DNA of 64,000 nucleotides from Bryobacterales bacterium KBS 96 (lineage in GTDB: Bacteria; Acidobacteriota; Terriglobia; Bryobacterales; Bryobacteraceae). Each line of letters opens with the position of its first letter. The stretch's first letter is position 1. The notes under the pieces were generated by a model, which worked only from the letters and a program-made list of their open reading frames with translations, made no database searches and was not told where the DNA came from. The position numbers and the translations under genes are program-made. This document shows, one piece after another, positions 17,869 to 26,953 of this stretch. The stretch is taken from NCBI GenBank assembly GCA_000381625.1, contig KB906767.1:3491304-3555303 (forward strand), in the 5' to 3' direction.

Positions 17869-20264
17869 CACGCCGCGACGCGATCTCACTGATGCTCGTG
17901 GGAGCAGGCTCTCTCTTCGCGCAGGCTTCCGAAGCGGAGTCACAGCGGCTCGTCCTTCTGAAAGTGGATGGACTCGGCGCGGATCTGCTGTTCCAGACCA
18001 TGCAGGAGATCAATCCCGCGACGGGTAAATCCTGGTGTCCGTGGTTGACCCAGATCTTCTCGAACAACGGCGTGATCTTCGACAACTTCTATGTACGCGG
18101 CATCAGCCTCTCGGCGCCCTCTTGGTCGATGCTCGACACTGGCCGCCACCTGCTTATCAAAGGGAACGTCGAATACGACCGCTTCACGGGCCGGGTTTAC
18201 GATTATCTGAATTTCTTCCCCTTCTACCTCGGATATGCGCGCTCTCACGAAGTGGATATGCCGAGTGTTCGCGTGCTTGACGAGGCTGGCGTTCGGCTTC
18301 TCAGCGACCAGTTCACGTATCACCAGCGGTATCAGAGCTTCCAGCTATTTCAACGAGGCGTTCGCTGGAAGACGCTGCAACACGGACTCGAGCGCCGATT
18401 CTCGACGAGCAAATTGCTTTCGCTGATCGAAGACCCGCAAGGTGGGCTTGGATTAGAGGAGGGACTCGCGAAGCAGACCGAGGAAGAACTGCTACGAGGT
18501 TTGCGGAATCCGGACATTTTCTATCTCGATTTGTACACGGGCGATATCGATCATGCCGGTCATTCCATCAACGATCCCCAAATTCTGCGGCTCGAATTGC
18601 AAAAACTCGACTCGCTTGCGGGCAAGATTTGGACTGCCATCCAGGCAAGCCCTCTCGCTTCCCGTACAACGTTTGTGATGGTCTCGGACCATGGCATGAA
18701 CAACGTGCCGGGCATATACAGCCAAACTTTCAGCATTCCCGACCTGTTGAATTCGCCGGCCGGAGGCGCGCACCACGTCGTAACGAATCGCCACCAGTTG
18801 AGCGATTATAAAATCGCGGGGCTGGATCCGCTCGTTTCGCGCGTAGTGAACCCAAGCACCGCGTCCCTTTACCTGCAAGGTCAGGCGAACGACTATCCCA
18901 CCGCGTGGCTCGACCTGGATGGCAACGAGCGCGCGGCGGTGTGCCTGCGCAACTCCGATCTTAATCGGATTCAGATCCTGTTACAGCAACTCAGCAGGAC
19001 GGATCTGGCCGCTCCTCTCCGTTCAGCCGCAACTGCCTACTTTCGCGAGCTTCTCGACAGCAAACAGCACAGTTGGAGCGAAACGATACGCGAACTGGGC
19101 GCGGAATTGGATGAGCTCGGGCGCGCGATTACAAGCCGGCAGGCAGAGCTGAAGGATCAGCCAAAGCATTGGCCCGAGCGGCTACGCAGGCAAGGCCTGG
19201 ACAAGGGAGTCCGCCGCAAACAATCCGAAATGAATAGCTGGATTGAAGAGCGGCGGCGCTATCAAGAGTATCTCGATCATCTCGCGGCGCTTCTTGAACT
19301 GCGGCCGGACGGCATCACACCACTTCGCGTGGGCACGGAGCACATCGTGCCACCGCGCTCGCTGGGCGACCATAACTGCGTTTTCGATATTCAGAACTAT
19401 GTCGCGGGCCCCGGACCGGCGGGGCTGGTAATCGATGAGCGCGGCCGCCTGGATGAAACCAAGTCGTTTTACTACGTCGATTACTTTCCTCTCCTGGCGG
19501 CCCAAACGGTTCGCAACGTCCCTCAGCGTGAAGTATCGTCCGCCCCCATCGACTTCATGTTGATGGCGTTGCCGCCCGGCCGGATTCCAGCCAATTTTGC
19601 GGATAGATCATCGCCATTAACTCAGGCGATTTGGCTCTATGGCGACGATGAACATCAGCTTGTCGAGCTTGTGCGATATGACGCCGGAGAGATGCAGATC
19701 CGGGTGCTTCCTATCGCGCGGCTGCGGCAGTCCAAAGATGGCAGGGTCAGTTGGAACGACCAGGCGTGGGGACCTGGTTTTCCGCTACGTTTGTTCGAAG
19801 ATCCCAATTTAGCGGTTCCGGACGCGGCCGGACGCGCCTCGTGGCTTTCAGCCTGGCACTCCGAACGAGAGTGGTTTCAAGCGATCCATCACTGTCGCTA
19901 CTCGAATGGCGTGATCGGAGTAACCGAGCACCTGCTGCCGCCTTCACAATCCCTGCCCCAACGGCCCGGCATAAATCCCCTGCTGCAAAGATTGGAACTC
20001 CGGCGGCGGCAGTTGGTGCAGGCCGACTTTCACATCTTCGCCACAGACCACTGGAATTTCAATGTGCGCAATTTTAATCCCGGCGGCAATCACGGCAGCT
20101 TCTTTCGCATCTCCACTCATTCCGTCTGGATGATGGCGGGGCCATCCATTCCGCGAGGCCGTCACATCCGGGAGCCTCATGACAGCTTGAACTTCGCATC
20201 GACTATTCTGGCGGGCGCCGGGAAGCAACCGCCAATGCCGGATCGAGTCGTCGATTTCAAGTAG
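17865..20264 (+). CDS. Exported alkaline-phosphatase-superfamily phosphodiesterase-like protein
   Basis: A 799-residue protein starting at GTG. The N-terminus MTRRDAISLMLVGAGSL is a twin-arginine-like signal. Superfamily metal-site elements are seen in order: LLKVDGLGAD (first Asp), a nucleophile segment ISLSAPSWSM, TGDIDHAGH (Asp and His), SDHGMN (Asp-His) and GGNHGSF near residue 740 for the final His. The spacing between the fourth and fifth is very long because of a charged helical insert (about 405-475). It resembles nucleotide pyrophosphatase/type I phosphodiesterases; the substrate is unknown. It is coupled to the preceding secreted protein. Confidence 0.72.
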   Translation: MTRRDAISLMLVGAGSLFAQASEAESQRLVLLKVDGLGADLLFQTMQEINPATGKSWCPWLTQIFSNNGVIFDNFYVRGISLSAPSWSMLDTGRHLLIKGNVEYDRFTGRVYDYLNFFPFYLGYARSHEVDMPSVRVLDEAGVRLLSDQFTYHQRYQSFQLFQRGVRWKTLQHGLERRFSTSKLLSLIEDPQGGLGLEEGLAKQTEEELLRGLRNPDIFYLDLYTGDIDHAGHSINDPQILRLELQKLDSLAGKIWTAIQASPLASRTTFVMVSDHGMNNVPGIYSQTFSIPDLLNSPAGGAHHVVTNRHQLSDYKIAGLDPLVSRVVNPSTASLYLQGQANDYPTAWLDLDGNERAAVCLRNSDLNRIQILLQQLSRTDLAAPLRSAATAYFRELLDSKQHSWSETIRELGAELDELGRAITSRQAELKDQPKHWPERLRRQGLDKGVRRKQSEMNSWIEERRRYQEYLDHLAALLELRPDGITPLRVGTEHIVPPRSLGDHNCVFDIQNYVAGPGPAGLVIDERGRLDETKSFYYVDYFPLLAAQTVRNVPQREVSSAPIDFMLMALPPGRIPANFADRSSPLTQAIWLYGDDEHQLVELVRYDAGEMQIRVLPIARLRQSKDGRVSWNDQAWGPGFPLRLFEDPNLAVPDAAGRASWLSAWHSEREWFQAIHHCRYSNGVIGVTEHLLPPSQSLPQRPGINPLLQRLELRRRQLVQADFHIFATDHWNFNVRNFNPGGNHGSFFRISTHSVWMMAGPSIPRGRHIREPHDSLNFASTILAGAGKQPPMPDRVVDFK

Positions 20265-20303
20265 AACCGGTCGCACTCAGTCCGGTTGTATCCTGAACTG
20301 AGT

Positions 20304-20380
20304 GGGGACGTAGCTCAGATGGATAGAGCAGCCGCCTCCTAAGCGGCAGGTCGGCAGTTCGAATCTGCCCGTCCCTACCA
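20304..20380 (+). tRNA. tRNA-Arg(CCT)
   Basis: Full cloverleaf with acceptor GGGGACG/CGTCCCT (one terminal G-U pair), D arm GCTC/GAGC, anticodon stem GCCGC/GCGGC with loop CTCCTAA (anticodon CCT), T loop TTCGAAT and encoded CCA at 20378-20380. It reads the rare Arg codon AGG. Confidence 0.95.
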
Positions 20381-20489
20381 GGTCTCACGTTCAAAAATTC
20401 TAGAGTTATGAAGGTCGCTAACGCTTCCCGGCTCAGTTGAGCGGCTCCACTGTATAGACTGCGTTCGATTTTCGGGAGATTCGAAAGGC

Positions 20490-20566
20490 TGGTGCCGGCG
20501 GCAGGAGTTGAACCTGCGACCTACGGATTATGAGACCGTCGCTCTAACCACCTGAGCTACACCGGC
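20490..20566 (-). tRNA. tRNA-Met(CAT)
   Basis: Minus-strand cloverleaf with acceptor GCCGGTG/CGCCGGC, D arm GCTC/GAGC, anticodon loop CTCATAA (CAT), T arm GCAGG/CCTGC with loop TTCAACT and encoded CCA at 20490-20492. It lacks the three G-C pairs flanking the initiator anticodon loop, so it is an elongator; an Ile2 tRNA (modified CAT) is less likely but not excluded. It converges on tRNA-Arg. Confidence 0.92.
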
Positions 20567-20737
20567 GCCTTTTCTTTAATCTAACATGTGGGGGGTCGTT
20601 CCAGGACAATTGACCGCTTCATTACGGGGTGAGCGCATGGACTTATGATCAGCTCGGTGCAGTAGCGGAGTGCATCCGGATTAGCACCGAACAGCCGATC
20701 CTCGGGGAGCGGCTTTTCAAGGGAGTGTCGATGGGTG

Positions 20738-20803
20738 TGCGGCCCAGCAAATGTGATAAACATGATTGGCTGCCTGCACCGAGCCGCGACTGTCAAGGGA
20801 CGG
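20738..20803 (+). repeat. Dispersed repeat, copy A
   Basis: A 66-base stretch aligns without gaps to the copy inside the nicotinamidase gene (42465-42530), at about 49 of 66 positions by hand count. The core is CTGCACCGAGCCGCGACTGT. It lies between tRNA-Met and the ATPase gene. In one frame it reads LPAPSRDCQG, cognate with LPAPNRDREG in copy B. The remaining gap 20567-20856 shows no gene. Confidence 0.6.
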
Positions 20804-20856
20804 ACGCTTCACCCGAGCGGTGTCTCGCAACAGCACGGCATCACACGATCGCAGTA

Positions 20857-21954
20857 CTAGTCTGTCGCCACGATTGTTTCTCCATCTCTCATCTCGAGGC
20901 GAATTTTCGGCGCCCCCGAATGCTGTTCTATTCGCTCCGCCAAGGCCCTCGAATGGGTCGTTATCCAGACTTGCGTACTCTTTGAAGCCACAACAACGAG
21001 GCGAGCCAGGGAATCGATCAAATCGGGATGCAGGCTGGTTTCCGGCTCGTTCAAAGCGAGCAAAGACGGAGGTCTTGGGCTGAGCAAGGCAGCACATAGA
21101 CACAAAAATCGGAGTTGCCCATCGGAGAACTCGCGAGGCTGCAAGGGCCGCAATAGACCGGGGATCTGGAGGCTCATCGTGAATTGTGTTCCTTCCGCTT
21201 CAATTCGAAGAGAAGCGCCTCCCAGTGCCTGATGGATTGCGTCGTTCAGTGCCGTCTCGTCACCGATTTCGAGAATCGTTTGAAGCGCGGCGGCGAGATC
21301 CGATCCATCATGGCTGAGCACTGGGGTTTGCACGCCGATCTGCGGTTGCCGCAATGGTGATTCACTATCGGTGCGGAAGTGGTGATAGAAACGCCATGCG
21401 AGAATTTGGCTGCGTACGCTCGATATCTCCGGATAGAGGTGGGGATCGACGATCTGCGAGAGGACGGACTCCGACTTTACGATTTGGAACGGATACGACA
21501 CTATCGTTCCTTCCGCATTTCTTAGCCATGCGGAAGGCTCATCTCGTTTCAGCATGAGCACGCGTCTTGTGTTCGAGGGCCAGATGTATTCTTCTTTCAC
21601 CCGTGGATCGAGCGTGAACATGGTTGCCAGAGCATGCTCGTTCAAAGACGGGAGTCCGATCTGAAGTTCATATCCGTAGTCCTCGCTTTCAAAGCCGATG
21701 ATTACCCTGCGCGGCGGGCGTTTGCGTTGCATTCGGATGCGCTCGCCGCCCGCCCAAAAGACGCTCGGCGTTCCGCCTTCCCACGCAATTGCGCGCGCCA
21801 GGCGGCCCTCCGCGGCTCGTCCGATCAAAACCAGCGAATTGTAGAGGTTAGATTTTCCGCAGCCGTTCGGACCCGTCAGCACATTAATGAGCCCGAGTTC
21901 CAGACTCAAGTCGCGGACGGAGCGATAGCCCGCAACATGCAACTGTTTAATCAC
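20857..21954 (-). CDS. AAA/SMC-like ATPase (RecF/OLD-type ABC ATPase)
   Basis: A 365-residue cytosolic ATPase. It has a Walker A motif TGPNGCGKS (about 27-35) just after an N-terminal strand typical of SMC-like proteins. A signature-like segment EFSDGQLRFLCLCA comes near 275, then Walker B LLALNEPETSLHPDL, and the switch-like TTHSRAL. There is no TOPRIM domain and almost no coiled coil, unlike full OLD nucleases. Proteins of this kind occur alone in many genomes, and sometimes in defence modules, but no partner gene is seen here. The function is unknown. Confidence 0.78.
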   Translation of the reverse strand: MIKQLHVAGYRSVRDLSLELGLINVLTGPNGCGKSNLYNSLVLIGRAAEGRLARAIAWEGGTPSVFWAGGERIRMQRKRPPRRVIIGFESEDYGYELQIGLPSLNEHALATMFTLDPRVKEEYIWPSNTRRVLMLKRDEPSAWLRNAEGTIVSYPFQIVKSESVLSQIVDPHLYPEISSVRSQILAWRFYHHFRTDSESPLRQPQIGVQTPVLSHDGSDLAAALQTILEIGDETALNDAIHQALGGASLRIEAEGTQFTMSLQIPGLLRPLQPREFSDGQLRFLCLCAALLSPRPPSLLALNEPETSLHPDLIDSLARLVVVASKSTQVWITTHSRALAERIEQHSGAPKIRLEMRDGETIVATD

Positions 21955-22032
21955 CGCTTCTCAGAATACGTGAGAGCTAAAACTGAAAATTGGATTCAGG
22001 ACTGTCCAACGGCGCTTATCGAGTACGCGATG

Positions 22033-23337
22033 TTAAAGCGTTGAACTGGTGAGGTCCTCGTCTTTCGTTTCCCGGATTGAAAGCAATCCTAGAAGCGTCA
22101 GAACCGCCGATCCGGTGAGATAGTAGCCAACGTACGAGAGTCCGTGGGTTTCTGCCAGCCAAGTGGCAATGTACGGCGCCAAAGAGGCGCCCAGGATTCC
22201 GGCTAAATTGAAGGCAAGGGAGCTGCCTGTATAACGCACTGGCGTCGGGAAGAGTTCGGAAATCAGCGTGCCGAGCGGGCCATAAGTGAAGCCCATCAAT
22301 GCCAGACCCAATGCCATCGCCACCAAGGCTCCCGTGGCGCTGGCCAGAAACATAGGCGCCATCACCAGCCCGAAGATGCCTATCAACACAGTTACCCAAA
22401 GCATCAAGCGACGGCGCCCTCGCTCCGCCAAAACGGCGGAGATTGGAATGGTCAGCGCAAAGAAGAAGATATCGAATAACTGCATTAGCAGAAACTTCTC
22501 GCGGCTATAGCCGAGCGCGCTGGTGCCCCAAGACAGACAGAAGACCGTCATTAAATAAAAAAGAACGAACGTTGCAAGACACACGAAGATGCCTGCGACC
22601 AGCGCCCTGGTATGGTCGCGAAAAACCGCCAGCATTGGCAGCCGCACTTGCTCGCCCCGATTCAGAGCCTCCTGGAACACGGGAGTCTCGGTAATTTTCA
22701 GGCGGACATAGAGACCAACAAACACCAGCACGGCACTCGCCAGGAACGGAAGCCGCCAGCCGAAAGCGAAGAACTGTTTGTCGGTAAGCCATCCGGAGAG
22801 CAGCAGGAAGACCCCGCCGGAGAGGAAGAAACCGATTGGCGCGCCGAGTTGCGGAAACATGCCATACCAGGCGCGCTGTTTGGGAGGCGCATTTTCAATC
22901 GCCAAGAGCACCGCGCCGCCCCATTCGCCACCGAGACCGAGCCCTTGTCCAAAGCGGCATAGAGCCAGAAGCAGCGGGGCCGCGAAGCCAATTGTGTGAT
23001 AGGTCGGCAATGCTCCAATGGCGACCGTGGAGATTCCCATGGTCAACAGCGCGATGACCAATGTCGCCTTGCGGCCAATGCGGTCGCCAAAGTGACCGAA
23101 CACCGCCGAGCCGACCGGTCTCGCGAGGAAGGCGATCCCAAATGTCGCCAGCGAAGCCAGCGTGGCAGCGGCCGGGTCCGAAGCCGGAAAGAATAACCGT
23201 GGAAAGATGAGAACCGCCGCGGTTGCGTAAATATAGAAATCGAAGAACTCAATGGTCGTGCCGATCAGACTGGCGAAAAGGACTTGACGTGGCGTATTAG
23301 CAGGCGTATCGATCCTGACATGCGTCGTACTCATCAA
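22033..23337 (-). CDS. MFS metabolite:H+ symporter (MHS family)
   Basis: A 434-residue, twelve-helix carrier. Family signatures are clear: IGTTIEFFDFYIYATAA in helix 1, GHFGDRIGRKATL in the loop after helix 2, and RFGQGLGLGGEWGGA in helix 4, as in ProP/ShiA/citrate symporters. It imports an organic acid or betaine-like solute with protons; the substrate is not predictable. Two adjacent ATG codons are possible starts. It is divergent from the exported TIM-barrel protein, with a 158-base shared control region that contains TTTAGC/GCTAAA half-sites. Confidence 0.88.
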   Translation of the reverse strand: MMSTTHVRIDTPANTPRQVLFASLIGTTIEFFDFYIYATAAVLIFPRLFFPASDPAAATLASLATFGIAFLARPVGSAVFGHFGDRIGRKATLVIALLTMGISTVAIGALPTYHTIGFAAPLLLALCRFGQGLGLGGEWGGAVLLAIENAPPKQRAWYGMFPQLGAPIGFFLSGGVFLLLSGWLTDKQFFAFGWRLPFLASAVLVFVGLYVRLKITETPVFQEALNRGEQVRLPMLAVFRDHTRALVAGIFVCLATFVLFYLMTVFCLSWGTSALGYSREKFLLMQLFDIFFFALTIPISAVLAERGRRRLMLWVTVLIGIFGLVMAPMFLASATGALVAMALGLALMGFTYGPLGTLISELFPTPVRYTGSSLAFNLAGILGASLAPYIATWLAETHGLSYVGYYLTGSAVLTLLGLLSIRETKDEDLTSSTL

Positions 23338-23495
23338 ACCTCCGATTATTTAGCGGACCACAGGCCGAAATATATGTCCAGCCAAAACTCGCTTTAGCAG
23401 AATGACTGGATGCAAGCCTTACGCTAAAAGTGAAAGAAACTACTCATCATCTCCTAACGAGCACGAGAGTTCTACATTGGTTGAGGAGCTAACTT

Positions 23496-24440
23496 GTGAA
23501 CCGAAGAGATTTTACGCGACTGAGTGCCGCCGGGGTTTGGGCTTGGCCGGCGTTCCACGCTTTGGCCGAAAATTTGGATTATCCCTGGAATCTCGGCATC
23601 ATCACTGACCAGGTCGACTTGGATCTGAATCGTGTCCTGAGCAGCTTTTACACGAAATATCACCTGCGTTGGGCAGAAATTCGTTACTTGAAACTTAACG
23701 ACGCGAAGAGCTATGTCTATGTGGACGCCACGCAAACTCAACTGAAACAGGTAAAGCGGCGCCTCGACGACGCAGGCGTAAAGCTCTCGGTTCTCGACAC
23801 GGCCGTCTACAAAATTACATTGCCGGGCTCCATTCCGGTTGGCGAAACGCCCGCCTACGTTGATCCGGAACAGAGTCAATTCGGCCGTCAAATGGACGAC
23901 CTGAAGCGGGCGGCGGAGGCAGCACACGCACTTGGCGCCGAACGAGTCCGCATCTTTACTTTCAGGCGTGTAGCGGACCCGGCGGCAATATTTGACCGCG
24001 TCGTGGAACAATTGCAAAAAGCAATTGACGCCGCTCGGCAATACGATATCACTCTGCTGGTCGAGAACGAATACGACTGCAACATTGGCACGGGCTCGGA
24101 AATTGCCAGACTGTTCAAGGCGATTCCGGACAGGCGATTGATGCACAACTGGGATCCCTGCAACGTTTACGAAATGGGCGAGCGGCCATTTCCCGACGCA
24201 TGGAATCAGCTTGACCATGGCCGGATCGGTCATATTCACTTGAAAGATGCGAAGGGCCAGGAATGGAAGCCGATTGGAGCAGGCGAACTCGACTTCGCCG
24301 GCCAGTTTCAGGCATTGAAACGCATGAAATATGCAGGAACGTTATCTGTTGAGACGCGCTACAAGAACCCGCGGCAGGATTTGTATGCCTCAAGCGTCGA
24401 GTCGATGAACGGGCTCATGAGCGTGCTAAAGAAAATTTGA
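23496..24440 (+). CDS. Exported sugar phosphate isomerase/epimerase-like TIM barrel
   Basis: A 314-residue protein of the xylose-isomerase-like/AP endonuclease 2 superfamily. The N-terminus MNRRDFTRLSAAGVWAWP is a twin-arginine signal, so it is likely exported. Metal-site elements of the barrel are seen: LLVENEYD (Glu), LMHNWDPCNVYE (Asp), GHIHLKDAKG (His) and TLSVETRYK (Glu). The GTG start at 23496 has GAGGAG 7 bases upstream. The substrate is unknown, probably a sugar or cyclitol. The neighbouring divergent symporter may carry a related compound, but that is inference. Confidence 0.8.
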   Translation: MNRRDFTRLSAAGVWAWPAFHALAENLDYPWNLGIITDQVDLDLNRVLSSFYTKYHLRWAEIRYLKLNDAKSYVYVDATQTQLKQVKRRLDDAGVKLSVLDTAVYKITLPGSIPVGETPAYVDPEQSQFGRQMDDLKRAAEAAHALGAERVRIFTFRRVADPAAIFDRVVEQLQKAIDAARQYDITLLVENEYDCNIGTGSEIARLFKAIPDRRLMHNWDPCNVYEMGERPFPDAWNQLDHGRIGHIHLKDAKGQEWKPIGAGELDFAGQFQALKRMKYAGTLSVETRYKNPRQDLYASSVESMNGLMSVLKKI

Positions 24441-24490
24441 CTTTTGCTTTGCCGACGGCGATTATCGACAATATTTCCGCAGTTCGAAAC

Positions 24491-26932
24491 TCATGGCTTC
24501 CGGCTAGTGGCCGGTTGGCTTGCCGCCGCTGGACCATAGTTGCGGCTTTCTTTTTCCTCACCCTTGGAGACCTGGAGCAGTATCGGAGCGGAGGGATGCA
24601 TTGTTGGGGAATTGGACTCAACTCTGCCCACGACATAGACCGGCTGGGTTATCGGCTTGGCCCAGTCTTCGGCACGAAGCGTAAATGTGCGGCTGGACTG
24701 GGACTCCGTCACCAGCACACCGTTCAATCCAACATTCACCACACGCACGCCGGGTGGAAGGTTCTCAATCGAACACGGCACCCGGCCTTTGAATCCATTC
24801 TGGCGTTGAACATGAAGCGTGACCGTAACGGATTTCCCTGGCTGAATGGCGAGTTGAGCGGGCTCCGCCGTCACCAAAACATCGGGGGGAGGAATCACGG
24901 AAGCGAGTTGCAGCACTGTGTCCTCGTTCGCCACCCTGACTAGATCGCGCCCGGCGACGCTCGCATGCCCTACGATCTTTATGGGCGAAGGGAGCGCGCC
25001 GGCAGAGGCGTTTGGACCAGCCGAAAGGACGAGCACGGTCGAAGTTTGCCCCGCCGGAATCGTTGCGCGGCCTGCTGCCACACCCGATGGAAGGCCCTGT
25101 ACTTGAATTTCAATTGCGCCCTCATAACCGGGCAGCCTGTCGGCTCTTACCGAGATCGGAACGGATCCGCCTTGCGGGATATTAGGATTCTCCGGGTCCG
25201 CTTCCAACCGGTAGTCGGGATTCGCATCTCGAATGGATAGACGATATGCATAATCCGGCCCTTCGAGATCGCGAACATCCTTGAGGTGAAGGATGTAATC
25301 GCCATCTTCCGGCGCCGCAAAATCGAGCCGGGAGTCCGCTCCGTATCCGGGGCCGCCATCATCGTTACGCCAAGTCAGGTGGAACACGGGCAAGCCGTTC
25401 GGCGGAAACTTGGCGGCTGCGGGAAGAATCTCAGCCCGGTATGCCGGCGTATTGACAGCATGTACATCCGGCGATGTGCCCAGAAAAGCGATCCGTAAAC
25501 CGGCGGCTCCTTCCATCTCTATGTCCGCATCGGGCTGGTCCGGGATGACGGCGATTCGGTCCAGCTCGTCGCCAATCATGAGGTAGTCCCCTTCGTGAAG
25601 ACCGGAAGTGGATACAAGCCGGATACCGGTTGTCCGCGAATCTCTGTCGGAAAGCGTGGTCATCGTCTGGTTCTGGCATCGAACCGTCGCGCGAGGAATC
25701 GGATTGCCCTGCGTGTCGAGCACTTCTATCACGGAATCGAGCCGCGAGCCTAGCCTGTCAGCCGCAACTTGAATGTCCAGACTTTGACCTTTCTTTGCGT
25801 GGAACCGAAAATAATCCTCATCGGACTTCTCGTCAACCGTCGCGCCGGCATCGATATGCCCGTTAATCGTCACCGGCAGGGAAACCACTTGTGCGTGCGC
25901 CGGCGTATTATTGGGTTCCTGCTCAAGGATCTCAGGCTCGTTTCCCACCGCAAGCATCACTTTGTTCAGCGATGAACTTTGGCCGTTCTTTATCTCGACT
26001 GGTAGCGTTATCCAGCCGTCGGACCACTTCGGAGGATGGATATCGACTTGATGAGAGCCACCGAGATTTACTCCGCTTACCGACACTCGCGCCGGGTTCC
26101 CGGCACGAACGCCCAGCGGGAAGACGCCTGTCACATAAGGAAGAGGCCCGGCACTCACACGATAGAAATGATCCTTCCCTCCGCCCTTCTCCCGATCGGC
26201 GATGGATACGGTGTAAATGCCTTGCCCCGGCAGTTTGTAGCTGAGTACCGCATCCTGGCGATTGTCGTTCTCGCCGGCCTCGGCTAATACCTTACCCGAA
26301 GAATCGCGCAAGACTAACAGCGACTGGAGTTTCGATCCTATCGGCGAAGCAACAACCTGGAAAACAAGCTCCTCGCCTGCCTTGCCCTCGAAGCTATAGT
26401 CCTGCGTGTCACCTGGGGCTGCGATCGTACCAATCAAGGTCGCCGGTAACTCGACCCGCTGCGGTCGCACCGCGGAACCTTTTAACGATTTCCCACTTGC
26501 GTTGATTTCCGGCAGTGAGCCAATAGCGATCACGGCCATGTTCGATGTTCCGAGGGGTGTTTGAATCCGAAACCGGTGAATTCCCGGCTCGACATCTTTC
26601 GCGACCGTAATTTCCATTTGAGCCCGTTCCTTCCTGCCGCGAGGGACCTGAGCCTCGGTGTCCACGCCCGCGCGCGGGCCGCTGATTTTCTCGGGTACTG
26701 CGATAATCCCAGAGAGCTTCGCACGAATGCCAGGTGAATCAAAGATAACGTCTTTGGCGCCTGAGAGGCTTCGACCATCAATCCTGAAGATGGCTGTGCG
26801 GCCTCGCTGCATGCCGGACGGCCAGATTTTGGAAATGGTCGGTGGAATAATCTGGTCGTTCGCGCGCAATGGCAGAGCGAGCGAAGCTCCCAGCGTCAAC
26901 ACCAGGCCCGTAACAAGAATCTTGACCTTCAT
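24491..26932 (-). CDS. Secreted PPC/Ig-like domain protein
   Basis: A 813-residue protein with a signal peptide ending near LPLRAND. It contains IPT/TIG-like and bacterial pre-peptidase C-terminal (PPC) beta domains: one around 160-265 (GDTQDYSFEGKAGE) and one around 345-420 opening with EQEPNNTPAHA and followed by DEDYFRFHAKKGQ. More beta-sandwich domains follow. No catalytic motif is seen, so it probably binds or presents. It is the last gene of the four-gene operon, 21 bases after the WD40 gene. Such proteins accompany DUF1501/DUF1549 clusters in Planctomycetes and Acidobacteria; the role is unknown. Confidence 0.78.
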   Translation of the reverse strand: MKVKILVTGLVLTLGASLALPLRANDQIIPPTISKIWPSGMQRGRTAIFRIDGRSLSGAKDVIFDSPGIRAKLSGIIAVPEKISGPRAGVDTEAQVPRGRKERAQMEITVAKDVEPGIHRFRIQTPLGTSNMAVIAIGSLPEINASGKSLKGSAVRPQRVELPATLIGTIAAPGDTQDYSFEGKAGEELVFQVVASPIGSKLQSLLVLRDSSGKVLAEAGENDNRQDAVLSYKLPGQGIYTVSIADREKGGGKDHFYRVSAGPLPYVTGVFPLGVRAGNPARVSVSGVNLGGSHQVDIHPPKWSDGWITLPVEIKNGQSSSLNKVMLAVGNEPEILEQEPNNTPAHAQVVSLPVTINGHIDAGATVDEKSDEDYFRFHAKKGQSLDIQVAADRLGSRLDSVIEVLDTQGNPIPRATVRCQNQTMTTLSDRDSRTTGIRLVSTSGLHEGDYLMIGDELDRIAVIPDQPDADIEMEGAAGLRIAFLGTSPDVHAVNTPAYRAEILPAAAKFPPNGLPVFHLTWRNDDGGPGYGADSRLDFAAPEDGDYILHLKDVRDLEGPDYAYRLSIRDANPDYRLEADPENPNIPQGGSVPISVRADRLPGYEGAIEIQVQGLPSGVAAGRATIPAGQTSTVLVLSAGPNASAGALPSPIKIVGHASVAGRDLVRVANEDTVLQLASVIPPPDVLVTAEPAQLAIQPGKSVTVTLHVQRQNGFKGRVPCSIENLPPGVRVVNVGLNGVLVTESQSSRTFTLRAEDWAKPITQPVYVVGRVESNSPTMHPSAPILLQVSKGEEKESRNYGPAAASQPATSRKP

Positions 26933-26953
26933 TCGAAAATCTCCCGTGTAGTC

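Noticed and set aside
20629-20985. 118-codon plus-strand frame over the repeat and the end of the ATPase gene
   Set aside because: Its only familiar part is the translated repeat; the rest is antisense to the ATPase.
23472-24239. Minus-strand open frame of 255 codons
   Set aside because: Antisense shadow of the exported TIM-barrel gene, whose metal-site motifs and ribosome site are clear.
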